This document shows, in pieces, positions 15,176-23,792 of a DNA stretch of 64,000 nucleotides. Position 1 is the stretch's first letter. Each line of letters opens with the position of its first letter. The notes beneath the pieces were generated by a model, which worked only from the letters and a program-made list of their open reading frames with translations, was not told the origin of the DNA and did no database searches. Position numbers and translations under genes: made by a program. Source of the stretch: DASPWW01 sp963803425 (GTDB taxonomy: Bacteria > Actinomycetota > Thermoleophilia > Solirubrobacterales > 70-9); the NCBI GenBank assembly GCA_963803425.1, contig CAWDMA010000003.1:434001-498000 (forward strand). The letters are read 5' to 3'.

Positions 15176-16686
15176 GCCGGAGGTGGCGGGTCGGCGGCGG
15201 CGGTGTCGGCGCCGCCGCGGGGCGGCAGGCTCGCGTCCCTGTCGAACCTCGGGGGCGGATCGTGGCGCCGCCAGGTGAGAGCGGTCAGGATCCGCCGCCA
15301 CGCCAGCCCGTTGAGGAGCAGCACCTCACCATCGAGGGTCTCGTCGCGCCCGGCGAGCCGGCGCAGCCGACGCGCCGACAGCCACGCATAGCCGAGCGGG
15401 GTCGAGTCGATCCTCCGAAACCGTCGCAGCGCGCGGCGGCTGCGGCCGTGCAGCCGATCTCCGCACCTCAGCTCCAGGACCTGCGCGATCAGCAGCATCT
15501 TGCAGACGCCGTAGAAGTACTTGCGGCACCACCCGCCGACCGCCTCGCGCCAGTCCGACCCGAGCATCCGTACCCGCCCCCCGAGGCTGCGCCGGGGGCT
15601 GCCGGGGTTGGCGACGTCGTGGCCGACGACGGCGTTGCGGTGCTGGACGTAGTCGTAAAGCGGCCGGTCGACGTAGCGCACCTCGCCGCCCGCGACCGCG
15701 CACAGCGCGATCCAGTGGTCGTGCCACTGCGCCCCGATCCGGGGCGGGAACGGAAGCGCCCGGTCGAGCAGGTCGCGGCGCAGCAGCGAGGCCGCGCCGG
15801 TGATCGTGTTCGTGATCAGCAGCGAGGCGAGGTTGGTGTGGTTGTGCCGGCGCCGGCTCCAGTAGGTGTCGAAGATCACGTTGCCGGCCTCGTCGACGAC
15901 CCGGGCGTCGCTGTAGGCGAGGTCGGCGTCGCCGATCGCGGCGAGCAGCGCCTCGAGCTTGTCCGGATGCCACGCGTCGTCCTGGTCGGCGAGCGCGACG
16001 TGGGTGGCCGCGACCGGGGCCAGCGAGACCGCCCGCTCGAAGTTCGCGTAGAACCCGAGCCGCTGGGGCGAGCGCGACAGGACGAACCGCGGGTCGTCCC
16101 CGACCTCGCGCTCCAGGCCCGCGAACGCCTCCGTGTCGGAGCAGTCGTCCGAGATCACGCACATCCAACGCTCGTGGGTCTGGGCGCGGATCGAGTCGAG
16201 CTGGCGACGGAGCAGCTCCGGCGGCGGGTTGTATGCGGCCATGCAGATCGCGACCGGCGCGCCCCTCCCGGCGGGCCCGGTCCATTCGACCGGCGCCGTC
16301 GGCCCCGCGGGGACGAGCTCCAGCTCCCCCAACGGGGCGACAGCCTCGGTCCCGTCGTCGAGCTCCGCCGCGAGGTCGATCGTGGCGGAGCGCGGCGCCG
16401 CGACCGGCCCGAACGGGACGATCCCCCAGAACGCGCTGCGGTACTCGGGGAGGTCGCGGCGCGGCATTCGCTGCGCGAGCGGCTCGATCGAGCGACCGTC
16501 GGCGAGGATCCGGACGCGCCGCACTCGACGGCCGAGCCGGTAGCAGTGGCCGTAGACGAACACCGCGTTGCCGCGGCCCACGGCGAGCCGACCGGGCAGC
16601 GTCAGCTCGAGCTCGGCGACGAGGCCCGCGCGGCCCCGGTGCGGCCGCGCGCCGGCTAGGGCCGTCGCTTGCGCTTCAGCTTCCAC
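15172..16686 (-). CDS. Glycosyltransferase family 2 with N-terminal extra domain
   Basis: 504 residues. The first 150 look like a beta-rich accessory domain (VFVYGHCYRLGRRVRRVRI, then ATIDLAAELDDG). The GT-A domain follows: VAICMAAYNPPPELL, CVISDDCSD, LSRSPQRLGFYANFERA, ALADQDDAWHPDKLE with the DxD site, and WHDHWIALCA. Similar beta domains occur on streptococcal and rhamnan-type GT2 enzymes and may bind the growing chain. The ATG at 16686 overlaps the end of the sugar dehydrogenase gene by 31 bases; no better start was seen. It lies in a minus-strand run with the downstream GT2 and the sulfotransferase. Confidence 0.83.
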   Translation of the reverse strand: MEAEAQATALAGARPHRGRAGLVAELELTLPGRLAVGRGNAVFVYGHCYRLGRRVRRVRILADGRSIEPLAQRMPRRDLPEYRSAFWGIVPFGPVAAPRSATIDLAAELDDGTEAVAPLGELELVPAGPTAPVEWTGPAGRGAPVAICMAAYNPPPELLRRQLDSIRAQTHERWMCVISDDCSDTEAFAGLEREVGDDPRFVLSRSPQRLGFYANFERAVSLAPVAATHVALADQDDAWHPDKLEALLAAIGDADLAYSDARVVDEAGNVIFDTYWSRRRHNHTNLASLLITNTITGAASLLRRDLLDRALPFPPRIGAQWHDHWIALCAVAGGEVRYVDRPLYDYVQHRNAVVGHDVANPGSPRRSLGGRVRMLGSDWREAVGGWCRKYFYGVCKMLLIAQVLELRCGDRLHGRSRRALRRFRRIDSTPLGYAWLSARRLRRLAGRDETLDGEVLLLNGLAWRRILTALTWRRHDPPPRFDRDASLPPRGGADTAAADPPPPA

Positions 16687-18566
16687 CGGTACTTCGCGGG
16701 GCTAGGGTCGGTGCCGCCCACGTCGGTCGCGCGGACGAGCAGGACGTGCTTCTTGAAGCGCTTGCGATGCGCACGCACCCAGGGACGGTACGGAGTCGAG
16801 CAGGGCTCGAACTCGCGCTTGTCGCGCTTGCACTCGAACTCGGCCCCGGGATGGGACGCCTGCAGCGAGAAGGAGTAGCGCTTGCGCTTGCGGCGGGTCG
16901 TGAGCTTGTGCCGGGGCCCGTCCGTGATCGTCGTCTCGGGCGCGCCCTGTGCACTCGTCCCCGCGTACCGCACGCGCAGGAGCTTCGCGCCGGCGGATGT
17001 CGGCGAACTCGCTCCGTCGTCGTACAGGTCGGTGAAGTAGAGACCTCCCGGCCCCGCCGCGAGCCCCGATGCGGTCGCGCGGCCCGTCCCCGTGTACTCG
17101 ACCAGCGGGCGAGGGGCCTGGAAGCCCGAGCCCTGCGGCGCGAGCTCGCTGATCCGCTTCCCGAACCGTGACGGGCCGGCGACGTACGTGGGGCCGCTCT
17201 CGGTGACGAACGCATCCCCCATCGCTGCCGCGGGGAAGCCGCTGCCGGAGAAGGTGGCGGGCTGGACGAAGGCGAGGTTGACCGGCGCGGTCGAGGGGTC
17301 CCAGTTGTACAGCGCTCCGGTGCGCATGCTCGCGTTGGTGCCGTCCCATCCGTAGTCGACTCCGCTGTCGATTCGCGCGAACCGGTCGACATCGGGGCCG
17401 TTCTCGACCTCGTAGTGGGCCCCGTCGGCGGCCCGCCAGGCGCCGCCGAACGGGTTTCGGAACCCGTAAGCGAACACGTAGTCGCGCGGATCCGGGAGCC
17501 CGTCTCCGCCTGCGTCGGCAGGCGAGTAGAACGGATTGGTCGGCACCGGGTCGCCGTCCGGCTGCATCCGAAGCACCTTCCCGCGCCAGTCGTCGATGTT
17601 GCGCGCGGCGTCGGTTTGGAAGCCGTCGCCGGTGTGCACGTACAGGTTCCCGTCGGGACCGATCGTCACGTTCGAGATCTGGTGCGAGGGGCCCTGGGCC
17701 CCGCCGCTGAGCTCGAGCACCGTGTGCTGGCTCGATCCGGTCAGTCCGCCGTCGGTGCTGTGGAAGCGGATCACCTTCCCGTAGTGGGGCTTCGGATCCT
17801 CGAGCGAGGCGCCGTCCTCGTACATCGTGGTGACGAACAGGTCGTCGCTGCCGGGATCGACGGCTATCCCGGCGGTGCCCTGCTCGCCGCTGCCCGGGAA
17901 CGGGCCCTCCGGGTCGAAGTTGAGAAGCCCGTGCGCGTACTCGCGGATCTCGCCGTTGTTGGTGACGGTCTGGATCGACCCGTACAGCTCGACGACGTAC
18001 GCAAGCGGGTCGGTGGGGGCGTCTCCGGGGTTCGGCACCATCGCGACGTTCACCGGGAGGCGGAAGCCGCTCGCGACCACGTCGACCACGTAGCCAGGCT
18101 GGCGCACCGCCCACGGGTCGGCCGCCGCCTGCCCGGGCGGCCCGGCGGCCGAGGTCGTGAACCGGCGAACGGCGGCGGGGCTGAGCTCGCCGGTCGAGTC
18201 CTCGAACCGCGCCCGCAGCTCGTACTCGGTGTCGTACTCGAGCTGTGTATCGCCAGCGAGGGACCCCTCGAAGGTGCCGTCTCCGAGGTGGATGTGGACC
18301 TTGAGCACGTCGATCGCGCACGGCGAGGACCACACCCGCTCCTCCGGCTGCACTGCCCAGATCTCCCACCGGGTGCACTGGTGGATGTCGCCGTCGGGAT
18401 CGTGGAAGCCGGTTGCCTCCATGTGCACGTCCGCTGGGTGCGGTTTGCGGTCCACGCCCGGCTCGGTGATCGTCGGCGCGTCCGGGGGGTCCGCAAGCGC
18501 CGCCGCGGGGAACCCGAGCGCGGTGACGGCGATCAGAAGCACGATCGGGCGCGGCAAACGCCACAA
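16656..18566 (-). CDS. Secreted PQQ-dependent sugar dehydrogenase-like beta-propeller
   Basis: 636 residues. A signal peptide (1-25, AAALA) precedes an Ig/FN3-like domain (about 28-140). The beta-propeller of the soluble glucose/sorbosone dehydrogenase family follows, with GSGEQGTAGIAVDP, HQISNVTIGPDGNLYVHTGDG, GKVLRMQPDGDP and YGFRNPFGG as characteristic blade motifs. A C-terminal domain of about 90 residues (FECKRDKREFEPC) is strongly basic and resembles a cysteine-paired module that I associate with Solirubrobacterales exported proteins. Oxidation of extracellular sugars using PQQ is the family role; whether it acts on the island's glycan is unknown. The start is TTG at 18566, overlapping by one base the start of the divergent epimerase gene. 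Confidence 0.8.
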   Translation of the reverse strand: MWRLPRPIVLLIAVTALGFPAAALADPPDAPTITEPGVDRKPHPADVHMEATGFHDPDGDIHQCTRWEIWAVQPEERVWSSPCAIDVLKVHIHLGDGTFEGSLAGDTQLEYDTEYELRARFEDSTGELSPAAVRRFTTSAAGPPGQAAADPWAVRQPGYVVDVVASGFRLPVNVAMVPNPGDAPTDPLAYVVELYGSIQTVTNNGEIREYAHGLLNFDPEGPFPGSGEQGTAGIAVDPGSDDLFVTTMYEDGASLEDPKPHYGKVIRFHSTDGGLTGSSQHTVLELSGGAQGPSHQISNVTIGPDGNLYVHTGDGFQTDAARNIDDWRGKVLRMQPDGDPVPTNPFYSPADAGGDGLPDPRDYVFAYGFRNPFGGAWRAADGAHYEVENGPDVDRFARIDSGVDYGWDGTNASMRTGALYNWDPSTAPVNLAFVQPATFSGSGFPAAAMGDAFVTESGPTYVAGPSRFGKRISELAPQGSGFQAPRPLVEYTGTGRATASGLAAGPGGLYFTDLYDDGASSPTSAGAKLLRVRYAGTSAQGAPETTITDGPRHKLTTRRKRKRYSFSLQASHPGAEFECKRDKREFEPCSTPYRPWVRAHRKRFKKHVLLVRATDVGGTDPSPAKYRWKLKRKRRP

Positions 18567-19648
18567 TGCTACCCGTGCGCAAGGCGATTGTCACCGGCTC
18601 CGGCGGCCTGATCGGCTCGGAGTCCGTCACCAGGCTGATCGAGTCCGGGTACGACGTGATCGGGCTCGAGAACGACATGCGGGCCCGATTCTTCGGCCCC
18701 GACGCCTCCACCGCTCATACGACCCGCCGGCTGGTGGAGCGCTACCCCGAGTTCCGCTCGATCGAGCTCGACATCCGCGACGCGAGCGCGATCGACTCGC
18801 TGTGGGAACGCGAGGCCGGGGAGCTGGAGCTGATCGTGCACACGGCCGCGCAACCCTCCCACGACTGGGCGGCGTCCGATCCGCAGACCGATTTCGGGGT
18901 GAACGCGAACGGGACGCTCAACCTCCTGCAGGCGACGCGAGACCATGCGCCTGACGCGACGTTCGTGTTCATCTCGACCAACAAGGTGTACGGCGACCGT
19001 CCGAACTCGCTGCCCCTGGTCGAGCGGGAGACGAGGCTGGAGCTGCCCGAAGAGCACCGCTTCCACCGCGGGATCGACACCTCGATGTCGATCGACGCGA
19101 CGATGCACTCCCTGTTCGGCGCCTCGAAGGCAGCAGCCGACCTGCTCGTGCAGGAGTACGGGCGCTACTTCGGGATGCCGACCGCGTGCCTTCGGGGCGG
19201 CTGCCTGACCGGGCCCAACCACGCCGGCACGATGCTGCACGGCTTCCTCTCCTATCTGATGAAATGCACGGTCACCGGCGAGCGCTACACGGTGTTCGGC
19301 TACGGGGCGAAGCAGGTCCGCGACAACATCCACAGCGCCGACCTGGTCGAGGTGTGCCTCGCGTTCCACGGCAACCCGCGTGAGGCGGCCGTCTACAACA
19401 TCGGGGGCGGCCGGGACAGCAACTGCTCGATGCTGGAGGCGATCGACGCGTGCCAGCGGATCGCGGGCCGGGAGCTCTCGTGGGAGCTCTCGGACGACGC
19501 CCGCCGCGGAGACCACAAGTGGTGGATCTCGGACCTGGGCGAGTTCCGCGCCGACTACCCTGATTGGAGCCTGCGGTACGGGATCGAGGAGATCCTGCGC
19601 GAGATCTACGAGCTCAACGTCGAGCGGTGGGCCTCGCCGGTGCGGTGA
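18566..19648 (+). CDS. NAD-dependent epimerase/dehydratase (SDR; CDP-paratose 2-epimerase-like)
   Basis: 360 residues. An extended SDR fold begins with KAIVTGSGGLIG, the nucleotide-binding glycine motif. TNKVYGDRP and a catalytic-lysine motif follow at about residues 187-195. That motif reads FGASK rather than YGASK, so the usual catalytic tyrosine is phenylalanine. RGGCLTGPNH and the C-terminal YNIGGGRDSNCSM resemble CDP-tyvelose/UDP-glucose epimerase-like proteins of surface-polysaccharide clusters. It should supply a nucleotide sugar in the cytoplasm. ATG at 18566 is used, but GTG at 18575 would give the more typical MRKAIVTG. It heads the nine-gene coupled unit that runs to 27682. Confidence 0.85.
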   Translation: MLPVRKAIVTGSGGLIGSESVTRLIESGYDVIGLENDMRARFFGPDASTAHTTRRLVERYPEFRSIELDIRDASAIDSLWEREAGELELIVHTAAQPSHDWAASDPQTDFGVNANGTLNLLQATRDHAPDATFVFISTNKVYGDRPNSLPLVERETRLELPEEHRFHRGIDTSMSIDATMHSLFGASKAAADLLVQEYGRYFGMPTACLRGGCLTGPNHAGTMLHGFLSYLMKCTVTGERYTVFGYGAKQVRDNIHSADLVEVCLAFHGNPREAAVYNIGGGRDSNCSMLEAIDACQRIAGRELSWELSDDARRGDHKWWISDLGEFRADYPDWSLRYGIEEILREIYELNVERWASPVR

Positions 19649-20196
19649 TGCTCGACCTGGGCGCGGCGCCGTCGGTCCCGATCGAGCGCGAGGACGGAAG
19701 CGTCGACCGGGTGGTCGCGATCGGGGCGTTCCGGCGCTTTCCGGGCGGCCCGGCGGAGCTGCTCGCCGAGGTGCACAGGGTGCTGCGCGAGGACGGCCTG
19801 CTGATCGCCACGCTGGACTCGGAGTGGTGGGCGGAGTCCGGTTGGGGGCGCGGCTTCGAGCTGGTCGATCTCGATCCCGGCCCGGACCAGATCAGCCGAG
19901 CGACGCTCCGCAGACGGCCCGGGTCGCCGACCGCAGCCGAGCTCGAAGCCCCGGACCCCGACGAGCCTGCGGAGCACGCGGCGATCCGGCGCGCGCTCGT
20001 CCGGCTCACCCGCGCGGTCGACGAGATCCGCGAGTCCTTCCACGGCGAGCTCGGCCGCAAGAGCGCCCGGATCGCGGATCTCGAGCAGCTCGTGCACGAG
20101 ATCGACAGCGGCTACCGCAGCACCCTGAGCTGGCGGGCGACGGCGCCGCTGCGGCGGGCGGGCGAGGCGGCGCGCTCGGCGCGGCGCCGCTCCTGA
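19648..20196 (+). CDS. Methyltransferase-like remnant domain plus coiled coil
   Basis: 182 residues. The first 75 match only the second half of a class I methyltransferase: DRVVAIGAFRRFPGG, LLAEVHRVLREDGLL and IATLDSEWW. The glycine-rich SAM-binding motif I is absent, and the protein begins directly with MLDLGAAPSV. The remainder is an acidic-basic helical region with coiled-coil character (IRESFHGELGRKSARIADLE) and a basic end. ATG at 19648 overlaps the previous stop by one base; the GTG just before it is an alternative. It may be a non-catalytic scaffold or a decayed enzyme. Coupling to its neighbours and full coding bias argue that it is expressed. Confidence 0.6.
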   Translation: MLDLGAAPSVPIEREDGSVDRVVAIGAFRRFPGGPAELLAEVHRVLREDGLLIATLDSEWWAESGWGRGFELVDLDPGPDQISRATLRRRPGSPTAAELEAPDPDEPAEHAAIRRALVRLTRAVDEIRESFHGELGRKSARIADLEQLVHEIDSGYRSTLSWRATAPLRRAGEAARSARRRS

Positions 20197-20216
20197 GCGC
20201 CGGCCGGGGCTTCCCG

Positions 20217-21701
20217 ATGAGCGGGCGGAGCACCATCAAGGACGGCCAGCCCCTGATCTCGGTCGCGATGCCTGCCTTCGAGACGCGGCCCCGCCACCTG
20301 CGGGCGGCGATCGAGTCGGTTCGCGCGCAGACCTATCCGCGGTGGGAGCTGCGGGTGGTGGACGACGGCTCCCGCTCCGAGCGGGTGCGCGAGCTGGTCG
20401 GCGGGATGGCGGCGGCGGACCCTCGGATCCGGCTCGAGGTGATCTCTGGGAACTCGGGGATCTCCGTCGCCACCAACCGGGCGGTGGAGCTGTGCAGCGG
20501 CGAGTTCGTCGCCTTCCTCGACCACGACGACAAGCTCGCGCCGGACGCGCTGGAGCAGGTGGCGGGCGCAATCGTCGCCGACCCCGGGATCGACGTCCTG
20601 TACACGGACCAGGACAAGCTCAGCCCCCGCCGGGGGCGCCGCGTGGCGCCCTTCCGGAAGCCGGACTTCTCGCCCGTGTACGCGCTCGGGGCGATGTACG
20701 TCGGCCACCTGCTGGTCGTCCGCCGCACCCTGCTCGACGCGGTCGGCGGGCTCGACCCGGCCTACGACACGATCCAGGACTTCGAGCTGTTGCTGCGGCT
20801 CTCGGAGCACACCGACGCGATCCACCATCTGCCCCGGATCCTGTACCACTGGCGGGCGGCGCCGGGGAGCATCGCCGCGGGCGCCGACGAGAAGTCCGGG
20901 GTGCCCGAGCTGCAGGCCCGCGCTGTCACCGAGCACCTCCGCCGCCGCGGAGTCCCGGTGTCGGCCGAGCCTCACCCCGAGATCCCGCACCGGACCAGGC
21001 TCGTCCGCGACGCTTCCGCGCCCTCGCCCCAGGTGAGCGTGATCGCCGCTCCCGCCGCCGGGGTGCAGTACCCCGGCGCCGCGCTGAACCGGGCGGCCGC
21101 CGGGGCACCCGGCGAGTACGTCGTCTTCGTCGGCGCCGGCGTCGACACCCCCGACTCCGGCTGGATCCAGGTGCTGCTCGCCTGCGCGGCGCTTCCCGCT
21201 GTCGGGATCGTCGGCCCGCTCCTGCTCGATCCCGGCCGGCGGGTGCTCGGCGCGGGGCTGGGGGTGCGGCGCTGGGAGGGCGCCGGCCGGGTGGCGAGCT
21301 GGTGGCACGGACGCGCCCCGGCGGAGCCGCTGATGCGCGGCGCTCCCGCCGACGCCGACGGCTACTACGGGTCGCTGTCGTGCGCCCGCGAGGTGGGGGC
21401 GGTGTCGGCGGCGTGCATGCTGGTATCGGCGGATCTGCTCCGCGAGCTGGGCGGCTTCGACGAGGGGTACCGGACCGCGTACCACGACGTCGACCTGTGC
21501 CTGCGGGCGCACGAGCTGGGAGCGTCGGTCGTGTACTCGCCGTGGCCGCGGCTCGTCCACCACCGGCCCGCGCCCCAGCCCGAGGACGAGATTGACCGGG
21601 CGCTGTTCATCGACAACTGGTTCGACCGCCTCGACAGCGGCGATCCCTACCTGCACCGGATGCTGACCCCGGCGATGCAGCCGCTGGGAGCGCGCGGATG
21701 A
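20217..21701 (+). CDS. Glycosyltransferase family 2 with two GT-A-like domains
   Basis: 494 residues. The first GT-A domain (about 14-260) is complete: ISVAMPAFETRP, RVVDDGSRSERV, GNSGISVATNRAVEL, FLDHDDKLAPDAL for the metal site, and YDTIQDFELLLRLSE. The second half (about 268-480) retains the acceptor end (GFDEGYRTAYHDVDLCLRAHE) but its nucleotide-binding start is degenerate (VSVIAAPAAGVQY). Two-domain GT2 proteins of this kind build O-antigen or rhamnan backbones. The ATG at 20217 is 20 bases after the previous stop. The second domain may be non-catalytic. It ends with an ATGA overlap to the next gene. Confidence 0.84.
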   Translation: MSGRSTIKDGQPLISVAMPAFETRPRHLRAAIESVRAQTYPRWELRVVDDGSRSERVRELVGGMAAADPRIRLEVISGNSGISVATNRAVELCSGEFVAFLDHDDKLAPDALEQVAGAIVADPGIDVLYTDQDKLSPRRGRRVAPFRKPDFSPVYALGAMYVGHLLVVRRTLLDAVGGLDPAYDTIQDFELLLRLSEHTDAIHHLPRILYHWRAAPGSIAAGADEKSGVPELQARAVTEHLRRRGVPVSAEPHPEIPHRTRLVRDASAPSPQVSVIAAPAAGVQYPGAALNRAAAGAPGEYVVFVGAGVDTPDSGWIQVLLACAALPAVGIVGPLLLDPGRRVLGAGLGVRRWEGAGRVASWWHGRAPAEPLMRGAPADADGYYGSLSCAREVGAVSAACMLVSADLLRELGGFDEGYRTAYHDVDLCLRAHELGASVVYSPWPRLVHHRPAPQPEDEIDRALFIDNWFDRLDSGDPYLHRMLTPAMQPLGARG

Positions 21702-22894
21702 GGGTGCTGTTCGTGCACTACGGGACGTTCGACTCGAACAGCGCGATCCAGACGTTCCACTTCGCCAACGCGCTCACCGAGCAGGGGCTGGACGTGGCGG
21801 TGTGCGGGCGGGCCGCGGACAGGCTCGCGGGAGTGGGCGAGCCGCGGTTCGAGGCGTTCGAGTACCCGGAGCTGGGGGCGAGGGTGGCCGCGTACAGGCG
21901 GGCGGGCGACGAGCTGGTCGTGCACGCGTGGACTCCGCGGGAGCGGGTCCGCGAGGCGACCTCGAGGGCCGTCACCCGGCTCGGGGCGCCGTACGTCGTC
22001 CACCTCGAGGACAACGAGGAGCACCTGATCGAGGCGATGCGGGGGCGTCCGTTCGCCTCGATGCGCGACGAGCCGATCGATCGCCAGGACTCGCTCGCCG
22101 GGCTCGAGCACGTGCACCCGACCCGCTATCCCGAGTTCATGCGGGACGCCGCCGGGGTGACCGTGATCACCGCGGAGCTGAACGAGTTCAACTTCGGCGA
22201 CCGGCCCTCGCACCTGATGCGCCCCGGCGTGGACACCGACCGGTTCAGCCCCGATGTCGAGCCCGCCGTGGCGCGGGAGCGGCTCGGGATCGGGCCCAAC
22301 ACGTTCCTGCTCGTCTATCAGGGGGCGATGCACTTCGCGAACCAGCGCGAGATGCTCAGCCTCTATCTCGCGGTCAGCCTGCTCCGCCGCCGCGGCCGCG
22401 ACGTGACGCTGCTGCGGCTGGGCGAGAACTGGACCCACGGGGTCGATCCCAGCCACGGTGCGCTCCGGGACCGCGGCGCGATCGAGCTCGGCGCGGCGCC
22501 GTGGACGGAGGTGCCCGGCTACCTGGCGCTCGCCGACGCGTTCGTGCAGCCGGGCGCACCGAACGAGTTCAACCGCTACCGGCTTCCCTCGAAGCTGCCC
22601 GAGTTCCTGGCGATGGGGCGGCCGGTGGTGCTGCCGCGGTGCAACCTCGGGGCGGAGCTGCGCGAGGGCGAGCAGGCCCTCCCGCTCGACCTGGGCACCG
22701 GAGCGGAGATCGCAGACAGGGTCGAGTCGCTGATCGCCGACCCGGCCCTGGCGCGGAGGCTGGGGCGGGCGGCGCGCGAGTACGCGCTCGCCAGCCTCGA
22801 CTGGGACGCGAACGCGGCTAGACTCGCCGAGTTCTACCGGCGGATCATGGGCACGCGGCGGGACGGCGAACGGGAGGTGGACTCGGATGGCTGA
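21698..22894 (+). CDS. Glycosyltransferase group 1 (GT4-like)
   Basis: 398 residues with a GT-B fold. The N-terminus VLFVHYGTFDSNSAIQTFHF is an acceptor-domain start. The C-terminal donor domain has LVYQGAMHFANQREM, LADAFVQPG and RLPSKLPEFLAMGRPVV, corresponding to the usual catalytic region, with KLPEF in place of a classical E-x7-E. The first codon overlaps the previous stop (ATGA). The gene sits inside the coupled unit, between a two-domain GT2 and a methyltransferase. The sugar is unknown. Confidence 0.84.
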   Translation: MRVLFVHYGTFDSNSAIQTFHFANALTEQGLDVAVCGRAADRLAGVGEPRFEAFEYPELGARVAAYRRAGDELVVHAWTPRERVREATSRAVTRLGAPYVVHLEDNEEHLIEAMRGRPFASMRDEPIDRQDSLAGLEHVHPTRYPEFMRDAAGVTVITAELNEFNFGDRPSHLMRPGVDTDRFSPDVEPAVARERLGIGPNTFLLVYQGAMHFANQREMLSLYLAVSLLRRRGRDVTLLRLGENWTHGVDPSHGALRDRGAIELGAAPWTEVPGYLALADAFVQPGAPNEFNRYRLPSKLPEFLAMGRPVVLPRCNLGAELREGEQALPLDLGTGAEIADRVESLIADPALARRLGRAAREYALASLDWDANAARLAEFYRRIMGTRRDGEREVDSDG

Positions 22895-23792
22895 GCGCTC
22901 TGTGCGGCGCCGCGCGCGGGCCCGTGCGGCGGCCGTCGTGCGCGCGGTCCGGGACCGGAACCTGGGCGCCGCGGCGGACCCGATCCCGGCGGGGCTGTGG
23001 GACGATCGCAGCCGCGCTCTCGTCCCGGACGAGGCGCTATCGGCGATCGCGGAGCGCTACCGGGACGGCTTTGCGCCAGAGCCGATCTCCTACGGGACCG
23101 TGCGCGACTACGTCGACAGCACCGAGACGATGCCGCGGCTGGTCGCCGGCAGCCTTGGGAGCACCGGGGTGCTCGACATGAAGAACCTGCAACGGTGCTG
23201 GGCGCTGAAGGCGATCGTCGGCAGCGTCGATCCAGGCGGCAGGGTGGTGGAGGTCGGGGCGGGCGAGCCGCTGGTCGCCGGCTTGCTGGCGCGGCTCGGA
23301 TACGAGGTGGTCGTCGTCGACCCCTACGACGGAAGCGGCAACGGCCCGATCGAGTTCCGAAGCTTCAAGCGCGCCTACCCGGCGATCAGCTTCGTGCGCG
23401 ACACGTTCCCGCCCCCGGAGCCGATCGCGGGCCGGGTCTCGTGCGTGTACTCGATCTCCGTCCTCGAGCATCTCCCCGCCGAGGGCGCCGCCCGCGCCGC
23501 CGCGGCGGCGCGGGCGCTGGTCGGCGAGGGCGGGGTGTGCGTGCACGCCGTCGACCACGTGCTGCGCGGGTGGGGGGCGGACGAGCACGTCGAGCGGCTG
23601 CGGCGGGTCACGGCCACGGCCGGGGTGCCGGATGCGAAGCTGGACGATGTGCTGGCCGAGATGGACCGCGACCCCGACGCGTACCTCGTCTCCGCGGAGG
23701 CGCACAACACGTGGCGCGGCCAGCTTCCCTACGAGGAGTACCCGATGCGCCGGATCGGATCGGTGCAGATCGTCGACCGGGTGGAGGGGTGA
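22887..23792 (+). CDS. SAM-dependent methyltransferase-like protein
   Basis: 301 residues. A basic N-terminal helix (about 1-30) and an unassigned region precede the Rossmann core. That core has a motif-I-like VVEVGAGEPLVAGLL at about 112-126, VVVVDPYDGSG as motif II, and YSISVLEHLPAEG as motif IV/V. The glycine motif is less canonical (GAGEP), so catalysis is likely but not certain. GGGAGG before the ATG is a good ribosome site, and the gene overlaps its predecessor by eight bases. It is followed by a coupled polyprenyl-phosphate sugar synthase. Confidence 0.75.
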   Translation: MAERSVRRRARARAAAVVRAVRDRNLGAAADPIPAGLWDDRSRALVPDEALSAIAERYRDGFAPEPISYGTVRDYVDSTETMPRLVAGSLGSTGVLDMKNLQRCWALKAIVGSVDPGGRVVEVGAGEPLVAGLLARLGYEVVVVDPYDGSGNGPIEFRSFKRAYPAISFVRDTFPPPEPIAGRVSCVYSISVLEHLPAEGAARAAAAARALVGEGGVCVHAVDHVLRGWGADEHVERLRRVTATAGVPDAKLDDVLAEMDRDPDAYLVSAEAHNTWRGQLPYEEYPMRRIGSVQIVDRVEG

